From Sulfurospirillum arsenophilum NBRC 109478 (GTDB lineage Bacteria; Campylobacterota; Campylobacteria; Campylobacterales; Sulfurospirillaceae), in the NCBI RefSeq assembly GCF_000813345.1, contig NZ_BBQF01000001.1, forward strand, positions 620,001 through 684,000: a DNA stretch of 64,000 nt, in the 5' to 3' direction. The notes under the pieces were generated by a model. The model saw nothing but the letters and a program-made list of their open reading frames with translations, made no database searches and was not told the origin of the DNA. A program made the position numbers and the translations under genes. Position 1 is the first letter of the stretch, and each line of letters starts with the position of its first letter. Positions 1 through 10,004 of the stretch are shown one piece after another.

Positions 1-1407
1 AAAAGCCTCATTGGCTTCTATGATGGTGCCATAAGGATCTGTGATAATAATTCCCTCTTTGGCGTGCGTAAAGACATTGGCTGCGAGTTGTAGTTTAGCG
101 TCGCTTTTACTCTTTTCAATTGCAAGGGCAATAAACTGTACTTCATCTTCGACGAGCTTGATCTCTCTTGGTGTAAGCGGTTGCTCTTGCAAAGAGCAGA
201 TCATCAAAAGCCCCAAAGGTTTCCCAAAAGCGGAGACAATAGGGTTTGCAAAGCAATGTTGCCTATCTTTTAAATGGAGATCTTGTGTTTTTTCATGCCA
301 CCATGACTCTTCATCAAGCGTACTAAACAGTACAGGCTGAGCTGGTAGGTGAAGAAGATGTGCTAAAAAGTGTTTATCACCTTCGGAAGCATCGATGAGT
401 GTGGTGCTAAGAAGTTGAAGCTCATTTGAAGTAGCTCCCAGTATGAGTTTATGGTTGGTTTCATCAAACAACAGCATGCTGCATCCAATGCGATGGTGAT
501 GAATTGACTCGATGTCTCCTGTCATTACATGTAAAATGGTCGAAAGGGGTGAAGTATTTGCAATCATCTGTAAAATTTGTTTATGGTGCTGTTCACATTG
601 TTGAATGTATTTACGTTCATCAATGTCTGCAATAACACCGACAAGTCCTATCTCTTCGCCTTTGGCATCGTAAAATCGTTTCCCCGTTAATTGTCCCCAA
701 AAGCTACTACCATCGGTTCTGCAATAGACACGCTCCAAATCCACCGAAGAAATTTTACTGCCCAAAAGCGATAGCATTTTTTGGCGTCCAATCTCTCTTT
801 CTGAAGTGTGGATGAGCTCTACATATTCTTTGTTGATAAGCTCTTCCAGTGGGTACAAAAACATCTCAGCCATACGTTGATTTGCATGCGTAATATGACC
901 TTCCATATTGACTAAAAAGATAGCAACACTGGACGTATCAAGAATTTGTTTAAAAAGAATCTCTTGTTTGGCAAGATTTTCATTGACCTCTAAGAGTTCG
1001 CGTTCTGCATTTTTACGATCGGTAATATCATGAATAATGGAGAAAAGAACTCTCTTCTCTTTAAGATTGATAGGCGTTGAAAAAACTTCAACATCGCGCA
1101 CTTCACCATTGGCAAGCTGATGTTTAAAGTTAAAGTAATTACGCTCTTCTTTAAGGGCACGTTGGCGTTCTTCTCTCACCAGTTCAGCGGGAAGTGTGTT
1201 AATCGTTGAAATAGACATGTGGGTGAGTTGCTCTAAGGTGTACCCATAGTAGTGTGCGGCAGCTTCATTGGCATTGAGAATTTTTCCATTTTCAGGATCA
1301 AGCAGCAACATGATGGAACTACTTTTGTCAAAAAAACGGTACAGCGCATTGTAGGCACTATCGTCTGATGAAAATAATGTATGAAATAGCGTTGAAATTA
1401 GGTTCAT
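1..1407 (-). CDS. PAS/GAF multi-sensor signalling protein (C-terminus outside window)
   Basis: The reading frame is open from an ATG at 1407 to the window edge (469 codons, no stop), so the C-terminal output domain is missing here. Reading the translation I see a first PAS domain (about residues 15-130, ending in a typical 'DITDRK' PAC tail), a second PAS (about 150-265, ending 'DIDERK'), a GAF-like region (about 270-435) and the start of a third PAS ('GIIITDPYGTI'). There is no signal peptide or membrane segment, so it should sense in the cytoplasm. Proteins of this layout usually end in a histidine kinase or GGDEF/EAL domain; which one cannot be told. One copy of the TTACATGTAA palindrome lies inside at 525-534. 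Confidence 0.85.
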   Translation of the reverse strand, partial: MNLISTLFHTLFSSDDSAYNALYRFFDKSSSIMLLLDPENGKILNANEAAAHYYGYTLEQLTHMSISTINTLPAELVREERQRALKEERNYFNFKHQLANGEVRDVEVFSTPINLKEKRVLFSIIHDITDRKNAERELLEVNENLAKQEILFKQILDTSSVAIFLVNMEGHITHANQRMAEMFLYPLEELINKEYVELIHTSEREIGRQKMLSLLGSKISSVDLERVYCRTDGSSFWGQLTGKRFYDAKGEEIGLVGVIADIDERKYIQQCEQHHKQILQMIANTSPLSTILHVMTGDIESIHHHRIGCSMLLFDETNHKLILGATSNELQLLSTTLIDASEGDKHFLAHLLHLPAQPVLFSTLDEESWWHEKTQDLHLKDRQHCFANPIVSAFGKPLGLLMICSLQEQPLTPREIKLVEDEVQFIALAIEKSKSDAKLQLAANVFTHAKEGIIITDPYGTIIEANEAF

Positions 1408-1649
1408 AAAAACTCTCTGCTGGGGAAATGTCACATCTATAATAGTATTAGTTTAACATAAAATTGACAATTATAAAAACGTTTTTTCAAATTTTTAAAA
1501 TATTATAAATAGGCTAAAAATAAGTATTTCTCTGATGCTTAAAAGAAGGGCATTTATCCCTTGTTTACTTCGGTTACCATTCGATCTAAAAGAGTCAAAA
1601 ACGCTTTGTATTTGACTTCTATTATTCTAAAATTATCCAAGGAATCTAT

Positions 1650-1695
1650 GTAAATTTAAAATTCATTTATACTTGCAAGCTATAATCTTTAGTAA
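1650..1695 (+). promoter_or_regulatory. Probable sigma70-type promoter of the zinc-ribbon gene
   Basis: A perfect TATAAT (1681-1686) lies 33 bases before the chosen start codon and is preceded by AT-rich tracts, which is the usual form of Campylobacterota vegetative promoters; no clear -35 box is seen. The whole spacer 1408-1718 is AT-rich and holds no other gene. Confidence 0.5.
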
Positions 1696-1718
1696 TACTA
1701 CAATTGAGGAGTTATACG

Positions 1719-1970
1719 ATGAAATGCCCTGTATGTGGAACAGTTGATCTGTTAATGAGTGAAAGATCGGGAATCGAGATAGATTACTGCCCGCAGTGTC
1801 GAGGTGTTTGGTTAGATCGTGGTGAGCTTGATAAAATCATTGAGCGCTCAAGTGCTCCCGTTGCGCCAAATCCAACGCAACAGTACTATGGAAAAGCTGA
1901 AAAATCACATCAGCAACAAGGTCATTACAAGAAAAAAGAGAGTTTTCTAGGTGAGCTTTTTGATTTTTAG
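1719..1970 (+). CDS. Small zf-TFIIB-type zinc-ribbon protein
   Basis: This 83-residue protein has two CxxC knuckles, CPVC (residues 3-6) and CPQC (about 25-28), followed by 'RGVWLDRGEL', the signature of the bacterial zf-TFIIB family. The tail is polar, rich in Gln and Lys, and ends in 'FLGELFDF'. Family members bind zinc; no precise role is established. I place the start at the ATG at 1719 because GAGGAG (1706-1711) sits at the right distance; an upstream TTG at 1704 would place the ribosome site inside the gene. It is alone on the plus strand and convergent with the acyl-CoA synthetase gene across a shared terminator. Confidence 0.85.
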   Translation: MKCPVCGTVDLLMSERSGIEIDYCPQCRGVWLDRGELDKIIERSSAPVAPNPTQQYYGKAEKSHQQQGHYKKKESFLGELFDF

Positions 1971-1977
1971 AGAATAG

Positions 1978-2005
1978 AAAGGACGTTTACATGTAAACGT
2001 CCTTT
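1978..2005. terminator. Perfect 28-bp palindromic bidirectional terminator containing TTTACATGTAAA
   Basis: Bases 1978-2005 form a perfect inverted repeat: AAAGGACG on the left and CGTCCTTT on the right flank the 12-mer TTTACATGTAAA (1986-1997). It lies between two convergent genes and ends in T runs on both strands, so it can serve both transcripts. The centre of the hairpin is a member of the dispersed palindrome family. Confidence 0.8.
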
Positions 2006-2012
2006 CAAAATG

Positions 2013-3653
2013 TTAGAGAGCATATTTTTTACGAAGTTCTTTTTTATCAACTTTACCAACACTGGTTTTATCAATACTTTCAACAAATTTTATTTTGAGC
2101 AGCATTCCTTCTCTTGCCATAATTCCTTTTTTAATAAACTCTTTGGCATGAAGCAGTAGCTCTTTATCGGTTATCACCTTTTGCGGATCAATGACCACAA
2201 GTGCAAGCGGTCGCTCACCCCATCGGTCATCCTCTACACCAATAACTGCAACTTCATTGACATACGGATGTTGGTTGATGATGTCTTCAAGTTCGAGTGA
2301 AGAGACCCATTCACCACCTACTTTAATGATGTCTTTGACACGATCGGTAATTTTGATGTAGCCTTTTTCATCTACATTGGCCATATCCCCCGTATGGAGG
2401 TATCCACCATGCCAGAGTAGTTCAGAATTTTTCTGGTCTTTAAAATAGCCTTGGGTTAGCCACGGAGAGCGCACGACAATTTCCCCCGTACTGATACCAT
2501 CTCTTGGAAGAGCTTGCATTTGCTCATCTACGACGAGCATTTCTACTAATCCCATTGGGCGACCGGTTTTAATGCGTATAGTGCTCTGTGCATCATCGTC
2601 TAGTTCTAACATCTCAGGAGTGAGTTGTGCCACACTTAAAATCGGGCAGGTTTCGCTCATTCCATATCCTGTGAACATATCGATGCCTCTTGAGAGAGCC
2701 TCTTTGCACATGGCTTTCGGAAGCGATGCTCCTCCGATCATCACTTTCCATCTTTTCAGATTGACTTCATTGATTTTAGGAGAGTTAAAGAGCATATGCA
2801 TGATGGTTGGAACACAGTGTGAGAAGGTGACGTTTTCTTTATCAATGAGCTCTAAAAGAAGGTCTGGCATATAACGCCCTGGGTAAACTTGTTTGACACC
2901 TAACATGGTTGCCACATAAGGCAATCCCCACGCATGGACATGAAACATAGGCGTGATGGGCATATAGACATCGCCTTGGTGGAAACATCCTTGCTTTGGA
3001 GCACTTCCGAGTGTGGAGAGCGCACCAAGCGTATGAAGAACGAGTTGTCGATGGGTAAAGTAAACACCTTTGGGAAGACCTGTTGTTCCCGTGGTGTAAA
3101 AAGTCGTTGCACGCGTATTTTCACTAAAATCAGGAAAGTCAAAAAAGTCACTCTGTTTTGCAAGAAGCTCTTCGTATTCACCTTTTACATGTAAAGAGGT
3201 TGGCGGAATTTTTTCATCATCAGACAAAACGATAAAGCTCTCCACATCAAGCCTTCCTTTGATCTGTTCCAGTACGGGTAAAAAATCGGTATGCGCTAAG
3301 ATGATATCATCTTCGGCATGGTCAATGGTGTAGAGAATCTGCTCAGGAGCAAGTCTTATGTTGATCGTATGAAGAACAGCGCCAATCATAGGAATGGCAA
3401 AATAGCACTCCAAGTAGCGATGCGAGTCATAATCCATCACCGCTACTGTATCGCCTTCTTTTACGCCCATGGAGCTTAGCATATTGGCAAGTCTGTGAAC
3501 GCGCTTCTTAAACGTAGCATAGGTAAAACGCTTCTCGCTACGATAGACAATTTCTTGGTTTGGATCAAAAGAGATGGGGGCGTTTAGGATGTTTTTAATC
3601 AGTAGCTGATAGTCATGCGCGTAAGGGTTGTTTAGTGTTTTTTCAAGTTGCAC
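2013..3653 (-). CDS. AMP-forming acyl-CoA synthetase (fatty-acid CoA ligase type)
   Basis: This 546-residue member of the ANL adenylating superfamily activates a carboxylic acid with ATP and joins it to CoA. Motifs seen: the P-loop-like 'TTFYTTGTTGLPKG' (about 183-196), 'GYGMSETCP' in the middle, 'GYLHTGD' and 'DRVKDIIKVGGEW' in the hinge region, and the C-terminal 'GKVDKKELR' with the catalytic lysine. The close fit to medium-chain AlkK-like enzymes suggests a medium or long fatty acid substrate, but the acid cannot be read from sequence. It is the last gene of the long minus-strand cluster, 20 bases after aroE, and runs into the palindromic terminator. It contains one TTTACATGTAAA (3184-3195) read as 'SLHVKG'. 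Confidence 0.9.
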   Translation of the reverse strand: MQLEKTLNNPYAHDYQLLIKNILNAPISFDPNQEIVYRSEKRFTYATFKKRVHRLANMLSSMGVKEGDTVAVMDYDSHRYLECYFAIPMIGAVLHTINIRLAPEQILYTIDHAEDDIILAHTDFLPVLEQIKGRLDVESFIVLSDDEKIPPTSLHVKGEYEELLAKQSDFFDFPDFSENTRATTFYTTGTTGLPKGVYFTHRQLVLHTLGALSTLGSAPKQGCFHQGDVYMPITPMFHVHAWGLPYVATMLGVKQVYPGRYMPDLLLELIDKENVTFSHCVPTIMHMLFNSPKINEVNLKRWKVMIGGASLPKAMCKEALSRGIDMFTGYGMSETCPILSVAQLTPEMLELDDDAQSTIRIKTGRPMGLVEMLVVDEQMQALPRDGISTGEIVVRSPWLTQGYFKDQKNSELLWHGGYLHTGDMANVDEKGYIKITDRVKDIIKVGGEWVSSLELEDIINQHPYVNEVAVIGVEDDRWGERPLALVVIDPQKVITDKELLLHAKEFIKKGIMAREGMLLKIKFVESIDKTSVGKVDKKELRKKYAL

Positions 3654-3673
3654 TATCTCTCCTTTAGGAAGAT

Positions 3674-4465
3674 TTAGAGTTCAAAGGCAGGACGCATCAA
3701 AGATTCGATGGTTTTAAAGTCGTAATATTTGGAGAAGAAAAGATTGAAGGCAAGTACACCTTGGTACAAAAGCATCTCTTTACCATCTTTACATGTAAGA
3801 TGACAGCTTCGCGCCAGTTCTAAAAAAGGGGTTGGTTTGTTATAAATGACATCAAAAGCGTATTTTGACTCTTTAAAAATAGTTTTTAAAAGTGCTTTAT
3901 CACACGGGTACTCTTCATCCTTTAATCCAGCGGAGGTGGTATTGATGATGAGGTCGTAAGGTACTGGCGTGAAAGTTTCCCATGTTTTACATGTAAAGCC
4001 TTTAGACTCAAAAAATGCCAATCTGGAGGCGGATCGATTTAAAATCGTTGTTTCGATGTCGTGCTCTTTTAAGATCACAGCAATCGCCTTAGCCGTTCCA
4101 CCTGCTCCTAAAACAAGGGCATTTCGAATGTATCCAAAACTTTTAATGGCTTCAAAAAATCCCTCAGCATCGGTGTTGTAGCCAATGACACGAGACCCTT
4201 CTCGCACTAAAGTATTCACCGCACCAATCTCTTTAGCAATGCCACGTACTTCATCACACTGAGCAAATGCCGTCTCTTTATGAGGTACGGTAACATTGGC
4301 ACCTGCGAGTCTCATCGCATGAAAAGTAGAAAGAAGTTTTTCAGGCTCTGTGATGGCTTTTCGAATGTAGCAGCCATCAAGTTTGAGTGCTTGCAGTACG
4401 GTATTGTGGAGACGAGGGGAAATGGAGTGTGCAACAGGGTAGCCAAAGATACTAAAGAGTAACAT
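3674..4465 (-). CDS. aroE: Shikimate dehydrogenase
   Basis: This 263-residue enzyme performs the NADPH-dependent reduction of 3-dehydroshikimate to shikimate in the common aromatic pathway. Landmarks: shikimate-binding 'SISPRLHN' (14-21), the catalytic lysine in 'VTVPHKE' (58-64), 'NTDA' (97-100), the Rossmann loop 'LGAGGTAKA' (119-127) and 'NTTSAG' further on. Length is normal for AroE. It starts 8 bases after trpE and belongs with it to aromatic amino acid synthesis; aroA lies near the far end of the window. Two dispersed palindromes fall within the gene (3788 and 3986), both read as (L/F)TCK. Confidence 0.95.
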   Translation of the reverse strand: MLLFSIFGYPVAHSISPRLHNTVLQALKLDGCYIRKAITEPEKLLSTFHAMRLAGANVTVPHKETAFAQCDEVRGIAKEIGAVNTLVREGSRVIGYNTDAEGFFEAIKSFGYIRNALVLGAGGTAKAIAVILKEHDIETTILNRSASRLAFFESKGFTCKTWETFTPVPYDLIINTTSAGLKDEEYPCDKALLKTIFKESKYAFDVIYNKPTPFLELARSCHLTCKDGKEMLLYQGVLAFNLFFSKYYDFKTIESLMRPAFEL

Positions 4466-4473
4466 ACTAAAGG

Positions 4474-5886
4474 CTACTCTTTCAGATCATCTAAAGAGCT
4501 GGTCATGGCTCCTAATTTATTGGTTACTTCGAGGTATTCAAGTTCGGGTTGGCTATCCGCAACAATGCCAGCACCTGCTTGGAAAATAATCTTTTCATCA
4601 TCCAAGTACGCGGTACGAATCATAATACAACTGTCCATATTCCCATCAAATCCAAAATAACCCGCAGCACCACTGTAAAAGCTACGCTTTAAGCCTTCAA
4701 AATCACTGATAAGCTCCATCGCGCGTATCTTTGGGGTTCCTGTCATGGTTCCAGCAGTAAAAGTCGCTGCAAAAAGATCGAACATATCATGCTTGACATC
4801 GAGTGTTGCTTCTATGTCGCTGACCATGTGCATGACGTGCGAATAACGTTCAACACGCATCATCTCTTTAACTTTCACACTGCCTACTTTGGCGACACGT
4901 CCAAGGTCATTACGTCCAAGATCGATGAGCATCAAATGTTCAGCTCGCTCTTTTTCATCAGACAACATCTCTTTTTCGTACGCTTGGTCTTTCTCATAGG
5001 TTGAACCGCGTTTGCGTGTTCCTGCGATTGGACGAAGCAAGATATGCCCATCTTTAAGACCTACCATCACTTCAGGAGAACTGCCGATGATGGCAAACTG
5101 CGGATACGAGAGATAAAACATATAAGGTGATGGGTTTTTTTGGCGTAAAATGCGGTAAAAACTGAGGCGATCAATTTTCGTGTATTGGGTGAAACGATTT
5201 GACATCAAAATCTGAAAAACATCACCACTGCGAATCATCTCTTTAGACTTACTCACCATTTCAAAAAAGTGTTCTTTCGAAAAAGCAAAGTTTCCTTTAG
5301 TTTTATCGACATGAGCCGTTTGAATAGGAATATGAACATGTGGCTCTTTGAGTGTTGCCTCAATTTTATCCATTTGCTCTGCGATGCTTGGCACAAAGGT
5401 TGTTAAGATAAGTGTATTGGACTTATGCGAAAACGTACACACCAGTTTTGGTCGCATCAGATCAATGTCGGGGATGTTAATTTCATCTTTGAGTGGATCC
5501 ATATGGGCGCTCAAGCGTGGCTCAAAAATCTTCACCGCATCATAACCGATGTAACCAATAAATCCGTCCACAAAGCCAACACCTAGCTCTTTTGCATGGT
5601 TTTGATAGAGTGATTTATCAAGCTCTGCATAGCGTTTTTTGAGGTAGGTAAAAGGATTTGTACCCAAGTCATGTGAAACGCCTGTTTCATCGATATGGAC
5701 ACTTGCATTGTTTTGGTGAATGACGCGCTCGCGTGCACCAATAAAGAGAAAGCTAAAGTTGCCATCATTGTTGTTGATGGCACTTTCAAACAAAAAGCAG
5801 AGCTCACCGTCAAAGTAGCTCTGCAATTTTGCAAAAATCGTAATGGGGGTGAGCTGATCGAAAAGAATTTTACGAGAGGTTAGCAC
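4474..5886 (-). CDS. trpE: Anthranilate synthase component I
   Basis: This 470-residue chorismate-utilising enzyme has an N-terminal regulatory domain with 'FESA' at 33-36, the counterpart of the LLES tryptophan-binding motif, and a chorismate-binding domain (about 203-460) with 'RPIAGTRKRG' (285-294), 'DLGRNDLGRV' and 'GTMTGTPKIRAM'. The regulatory motif favours TrpE over PabB. It converts chorismate to anthranilate together with a glutaminase (TrpG), which is not in this window. The start is a GTG at 5886 directly after the stop of the SPOR gene, which suggests coupled translation. No leader peptide or attenuator is visible because the gene sits inside the larger cluster. Confidence 0.9.
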   Translation of the reverse strand: MLTSRKILFDQLTPITIFAKLQSYFDGELCFLFESAINNNDGNFSFLFIGARERVIHQNNASVHIDETGVSHDLGTNPFTYLKKRYAELDKSLYQNHAKELGVGFVDGFIGYIGYDAVKIFEPRLSAHMDPLKDEINIPDIDLMRPKLVCTFSHKSNTLILTTFVPSIAEQMDKIEATLKEPHVHIPIQTAHVDKTKGNFAFSKEHFFEMVSKSKEMIRSGDVFQILMSNRFTQYTKIDRLSFYRILRQKNPSPYMFYLSYPQFAIIGSSPEVMVGLKDGHILLRPIAGTRKRGSTYEKDQAYEKEMLSDEKERAEHLMLIDLGRNDLGRVAKVGSVKVKEMMRVERYSHVMHMVSDIEATLDVKHDMFDLFAATFTAGTMTGTPKIRAMELISDFEGLKRSFYSGAAGYFGFDGNMDSCIMIRTAYLDDEKIIFQAGAGIVADSQPELEYLEVTNKLGAMTSSLDDLKE

Positions 5887-5887
5887 C

Positions 5888-6634
5888 TTACTTCACCCTA
5901 TAAATAAATGCATTTTTATTGACACTCGAACGGATAAGGCTAAGCGCATTCTCTGCTTCTGCTGAAGTTGCATAAGGTCCAATAAGCAGTTTGACTACTT
6001 TATTGCCATTGACCACAGTAGAGTATTGTTTACAATCAAATCCTTTAGATTTGATGTCACTCAACTGTTTAGCATCAGGAGCAGTTGCGACAGCACCTAC
6101 TTGAACATAAATGCCAGGCGTTACGTTGCCACTTCCGGAAGAAGAGCTTGCACTTGGAGTCGACACTTCGGTACTACGAAGTAACGGTTGTGTTTTAGGT
6201 TCTTCTTTTACTTTGGCAGGAGCGGTCTCTTTCACTTTAGCCGGCGCAGCTTCTTTAATAGGTGCTGTCACGGGAGCTGTTGTCTCTTTCGCTTTTGAAT
6301 CAGCACCTTTAGCATCTTCTTGTTTTTGTGCTTCTTTTTCTTTAAGGGTTTTGATCATATCTTCAAAACTCTCTTTTTTAGGGTTCTCTTCAATAATCGG
6401 CACTTGTTTAAAGAGTTGGTCATCTTTAGGAATTTGTGTCTCTTGCGTCGGTTCTGGCGGTAAAATTAACTTAGAAGTATCTTTTTCGCCTTTGTTTGCT
6501 ACTTTCATGCTTGCGAGTGCGACTAAAAAGACAAGAATCAAAAAAGCAACTAAAATAAGGATACGCTTCATTTTAAGGGTTTTACCATCCCCTTTTTCTA
6601 ACACAATATCGCTGAGTTCATTTCTATTTTCCAT
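5888..6634 (-). CDS. SPOR-domain cell-envelope protein
   Basis: This 248-residue bitopic membrane protein has a short cytoplasmic N-terminus, one membrane span (about 26-44), then a long Lys/Pro/Ala/Glu-rich linker with repeats such as 'KETAPAKVKE', and a C-terminal SPOR domain (about 170-248, 'GIYVQVGAVATAPDAKQL...'). SPOR domains bind denuded peptidoglycan glycans at the division site, so a role in division or wall remodelling is likely. The low-complexity linker explains the long open frame on the opposite strand, which I do not regard as a gene. It is followed by trpE with almost no gap. Confidence 0.88.
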   Translation of the reverse strand: MENRNELSDIVLEKGDGKTLKMKRILILVAFLILVFLVALASMKVANKGEKDTSKLILPPEPTQETQIPKDDQLFKQVPIIEENPKKESFEDMIKTLKEKEAQKQEDAKGADSKAKETTAPVTAPIKEAAPAKVKETAPAKVKEEPKTQPLLRSTEVSTPSASSSSGSGNVTPGIYVQVGAVATAPDAKQLSDIKSKGFDCKQYSTVVNGNKVVKLLIGPYATSAEAENALSLIRSSVNKNAFIYRVK

Positions 6635-6660
6635 CGGTTCTCCTTAGAATGATGTTGTAA

Positions 6661-7203
6661 CTACATATGCTTCGACCAAGAAGCGCCTCGCTCTTTTTGG
6701 TACAAGTCATAAGGCAATGCCAAAATGTTAAACTCTTTTGGAAGTTCCTGTGTTGGAAACATTCTCCATTCACGTGGAAGCTTCTGAGAAAGCTTAGCTG
6801 AGAGCATTTTAGCGATCTGATACCCCTCTTGTAAGGTAGTATGACCTTTATGAACATACAGATGTAGGTGACCTTCCGTTTTACTTTTATAAGCAGTAAA
6901 ATTGATGAATCCCTCTTCTCTAAGCAAAAGTTGTGCCCTATGCCAAAATCGCTCGGTATTTCTTCCATTATAGTCAAAAACAATGTTTTCAACTTTATCA
7001 AAGCGGTTAATAAGCGAATGAGCAACGGTGATTTTCCCATCAAGATGATCTTTGATGATACTGTTGCTCAAAGGCTGATCAATACGCTCATATTTATCAA
7101 AAAAGACTCTCCCTCCAAAATCGATCTTTTGGACAATATTGTCACGTTTGATCCAATAGTGGTCGGTAATCATTTTGATGAGAGAGACGTCAATATTGTA
7201 CAT
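6661..7203 (-). CDS. Conserved protein of unknown function downstream of glyA
   Basis: This 180-residue soluble-looking protein starts '[20 protein letters not shown]' and has no signal peptide or membrane segment. It lies 8 bases after glyA. I recall from memory that Helicobacter and Campylobacter species also carry a hypothetical gene beside glyA, which would fit a lineage-specific conserved family. The central '[23 protein letters not shown]' is histidine-rich and may bind metal or nucleic acid, but this is a guess. No function can be assigned. Confidence 0.75.
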   Translation of the reverse strand: MYNIDVSLIKMITDHYWIKRDNIVQKIDFGGRVFFDKYERIDQPLSNSIIKDHLDGKITVAHSLINRFDKVENIVFDYNGRNTERFWHRAQLLLREEGFINFTAYKSKTEGHLHLYVHKGHTTLQEGYQIAKMLSAKLSQKLPREWRMFPTQELPKEFNILALPYDLYQKERGASWSKHM

Positions 7204-7211
7204 AATTTCCC

Positions 7212-8459
7212 TTAGTAGGTTGGTCTGTCATAGATAATAAAGTTGCTTGCCAATGCTTTCATCTCTGCTTTAATTTTTACATGTAAAGCTTCGTCGTTAA
7301 TATTATCAAGAACATCTGCAATTTTGTTTGCGATGATTTCAAACTCTTTCTCTTTCATACCACGCGCTGTTAAGGCAGGTGAACCGATGCGCACACCACT
7401 GGTGACAAATGGACTTCTGGTCTCACCTGGAACGGTGTTTTTATTAACTGTAATACCCGCATGGCCAAGGGCTAGGTCAGCCTCTTTACCGCTAAATTCT
7501 TTGTTCAGGAAAGAGACAAGGACGAGATGGTTGTCCGTACCACCACTCACGATGTCATAACCTCTTTTAATCAGAACGTCTGCTAAAACTTTCGCATTGG
7601 CACGTACTTGTTTTGCGTAAGTTGTCCACTCTGGTTTCAAGTTTTCAGCAAAACCAACCGCTTTGGCTGCAATAACATGAACCAATGGTCCACCTTGAAT
7701 ACCAGGGAAGATAGCGCTATTAACTTTTTTAGCAATCTCTTCATCGTTGGTAAGGATGATACCACCACGAGGTCCTCGAAGTGTTTTATGCGTTGTTGAT
7801 GTGACAACGTGGCAGTGTGGGAATGGACTTGGATGCTCACCTGCAGCCACAAGACCGGCGATGTGTGCGATGTCTGCAAAAAGGTATGCACCGACTTCAT
7901 CTGCGATCTCTCTAAATTTAGCAAAATCAATCTCGCGTGGGTACGCACTTGCACCACACACAATCATTTTAGGTTTAACGATATGCGCAATCTCTCTTAC
8001 TTTGTCATAATTAATGCGACCATCAAGTTCAACACCATAGAAGAAACTTGAATAGGTTTTACCTGAACTGCTCACTTTGGCACCGTGTGTTAAGTGACCA
8101 CCATGGCTTAGATCCATACCTAAAATTTTGTCAAATGGGTTAAGAAGCGCTTGGTAAACACCTTGATTGGCTTGGCTACCTGAGTTTGGTTGAACATTGG
8201 CATACGTACAACCGAAAAGTTTACACACTCTGTCAATCGCAAGTTGTTCAACAGCATCTGCAAATTCACAACCACCGTAGTAGCGTTTTGCAGGATAACC
8301 CTCAGCGTATTTGTTGGTGAAAACACTGCCCATTGCTTCCATAACAGCAGGGTATGTGAAGTTTTCACTGGCGATCATCTCAAGATGGTCACATTGGCGG
8401 TGTAACTCTTTTTCAATTATGTCGTAAACAACAGGGTCAACGTTTTTTAAAATACTCAT
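7212..8459 (-). CDS. glyA: Serine hydroxymethyltransferase
   Basis: This 415-residue PLP enzyme interconverts serine and glycine with transfer of a one-carbon unit to tetrahydrofolate. The PLP lysine is K225 in '[13 protein letters not shown]'; '[14 protein letters not shown]' near the N-terminus and '[15 protein letters not shown]' are family signatures. Length matches the family. It begins 2 bases after the lysS stop, so the two are surely co-transcribed, an arrangement also known in Helicobacter. One TTTACATGTAAA (7276-7287) is read as 'ALHVKI'. Confidence 0.97.
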   Translation of the reverse strand: MSILKNVDPVVYDIIEKELHRQCDHLEMIASENFTYPAVMEAMGSVFTNKYAEGYPAKRYYGGCEFADAVEQLAIDRVCKLFGCTYANVQPNSGSQANQGVYQALLNPFDKILGMDLSHGGHLTHGAKVSSSGKTYSSFFYGVELDGRINYDKVREIAHIVKPKMIVCGASAYPREIDFAKFREIADEVGAYLFADIAHIAGLVAAGEHPSPFPHCHVVTSTTHKTLRGPRGGIILTNDEEIAKKVNSAIFPGIQGGPLVHVIAAKAVGFAENLKPEWTTYAKQVRANAKVLADVLIKRGYDIVSGGTDNHLVLVSFLNKEFSGKEADLALGHAGITVNKNTVPGETRSPFVTSGVRIGSPALTARGMKEKEFEIIANKIADVLDNINDEALHVKIKAEMKALASNFIIYDRPTY

Positions 8460-8461
8460 TT

Positions 8462-9982
8462 TTATTCCTCATCTTTTTGTGTTTGTTCATCATTGTCATT
8501 CAGCGGCTTCATTGCTGGGAAAAGAATGACATCTTTGATCGATAGCTCATTGGTTAAAAGCATCGTCAAACGATCAATTCCTAAACCTTGTCCTGCGGTT
8601 GGTGGTAAACCATACCCTAATGCTTGAACATAGTCTTCGTCCATTTCATGGGCTTCATCATCACCTGCATTTTTAGCCTGCAACTGTTTTGCAAATCTCT
8701 CATATTGATCCAAAGGATCATTAAGTTCATTAAATCCATTGGCGATCTCTCGCCCAGCAATGAAGAGTTCAAAACGCTCTGCAATGTTTGGATTGGCTTC
8801 ACTTCTACGAGCGAGTGGGCTAATTTCAATTGGGTAATCAATAATAAACGTTGGATTAATCAGTTTTTCTTCCACAAAAAGATCAAAAAGTTCTTCGTAG
8901 AGTTTACCAAGACCAAGGTTGGCTTCAACGCTAAAACCTTTGTTTGTAATATACTTGATAATTTGAGCGCAATCATCTAAAATCTCATCTGGAACGTCGC
9001 CAATTTCACTGAGTGCTGCTCTAAAGGCAATTTTACGAAATGGTTTTGAAAAATCAATCTCTATTTCGCCATAAGGAAGCTTACGAGGAAGTTTAAGTTT
9101 TTTAAGCAACACGTCAAACATCTCTTCGGTTAAACGCATTAAATCATGGTAGTTATGGTACGCCCAGTAAAATTCAATCATCGTAAATTCAGGGTTATGA
9201 GTTTGATCCATACCTTCGTTTCTAAAGTTACGATTGATTTCAAAAACGGCTTCAAAACCACCTACAACAAGGCGCTTGAGGTAAAGTTCAGGTGCAATTC
9301 TAAGGTAACGATCCACACCTAAGGCATTGTGATGCGTGACAAATGGCTTGGCATTTGCACCACCTGCAATGGGATGCATCATCGGTGTTTCAACTTCTAA
9401 GAAGTCTCTCTCTTCAAAGAAGTGGCGAATTTCGCTAACGATTTTGCTTCTGATCTTAAATGTTTTGCGAACATCTGCGTTCATAATCATATCAAGGTAG
9501 CGTTTGCGGTATCTAAGCTCTTTATCTTGAAGGCCATGAAACTTCTCAGGAAGTGGCACAATCGATTTGGTTGCAACATCCAATTTTTTTACATGTAAAG
9601 AAAGCTCACCCGTTTTAGTGACGAAAGGAAACCCTGTTACACTGATGATATCACCGACTTCAACCAGCTTTTTGGCTTCATCAAACCACTCTTCACCAAT
9701 CGACTCACGGCTAAAATAGATTTGTAATACACCTTGTTCATCTTCAACTTTGGCGAAGGCTGCTTTACCCATATGGCGTAAAAATTTGATACGTCCTACA
9801 ACGGTATTGGTCTTGTGCTCATCGCGTTTGAGTTCACTCTCAATCACATACTCATAACACTCTAAAAACTCTTTGGTGCTGGTGTCTTTGATAACATTAT
9901 GTCTGTAAGGGTTGCGACCAAGAGCTTGGAGCGCTTTTCCCTTCTCGATACGTTGTTGTTGGTATTGGTCTTGAAATATCAA
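8462..9982 (-). CDS. lysS: Lysyl-tRNA synthetase (class II)
   Basis: This 506-residue class II synthetase has an N-terminal OB-fold anticodon-binding domain (about 55-165; '[21 protein letters not shown]'), motif 1 around '[16 protein letters not shown]', motif 2 '[19 protein letters not shown]' and motif 3 '[10 protein letters not shown]' near the end. It charges tRNA-Lys. The start appears to be TTG at 9982. It lies between fur and glyA in one transcription direction. One palindrome (9588-9599) is read as 'SLHVKKL'. Confidence 0.96.
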   Translation of the reverse strand: MIFQDQYQQQRIEKGKALQALGRNPYRHNVIKDTSTKEFLECYEYVIESELKRDEHKTNTVVGRIKFLRHMGKAAFAKVEDEQGVLQIYFSRESIGEEWFDEAKKLVEVGDIISVTGFPFVTKTGELSLHVKKLDVATKSIVPLPEKFHGLQDKELRYRKRYLDMIMNADVRKTFKIRSKIVSEIRHFFEERDFLEVETPMMHPIAGGANAKPFVTHHNALGVDRYLRIAPELYLKRLVVGGFEAVFEINRNFRNEGMDQTHNPEFTMIEFYWAYHNYHDLMRLTEEMFDVLLKKLKLPRKLPYGEIEIDFSKPFRKIAFRAALSEIGDVPDEILDDCAQIIKYITNKGFSVEANLGLGKLYEELFDLFVEEKLINPTFIIDYPIEISPLARRSEANPNIAERFELFIAGREIANGFNELNDPLDQYERFAKQLQAKNAGDDEAHEMDEDYVQALGYGLPPTAGQGLGIDRLTMLLTNELSIKDVILFPAMKPLNDNDEQTQKDEE

Positions 9983-10004
9983 ATCTTTTCCTCTTTTCTA
10001 ATGT

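Noticed and set aside
6111-6647. Long plus-strand open frame opposite the SPOR gene
   Set aside because: It mirrors the low-complexity Lys/Glu/Ala linker of the minus-strand gene, has no ribosome site and no recognisable domain.
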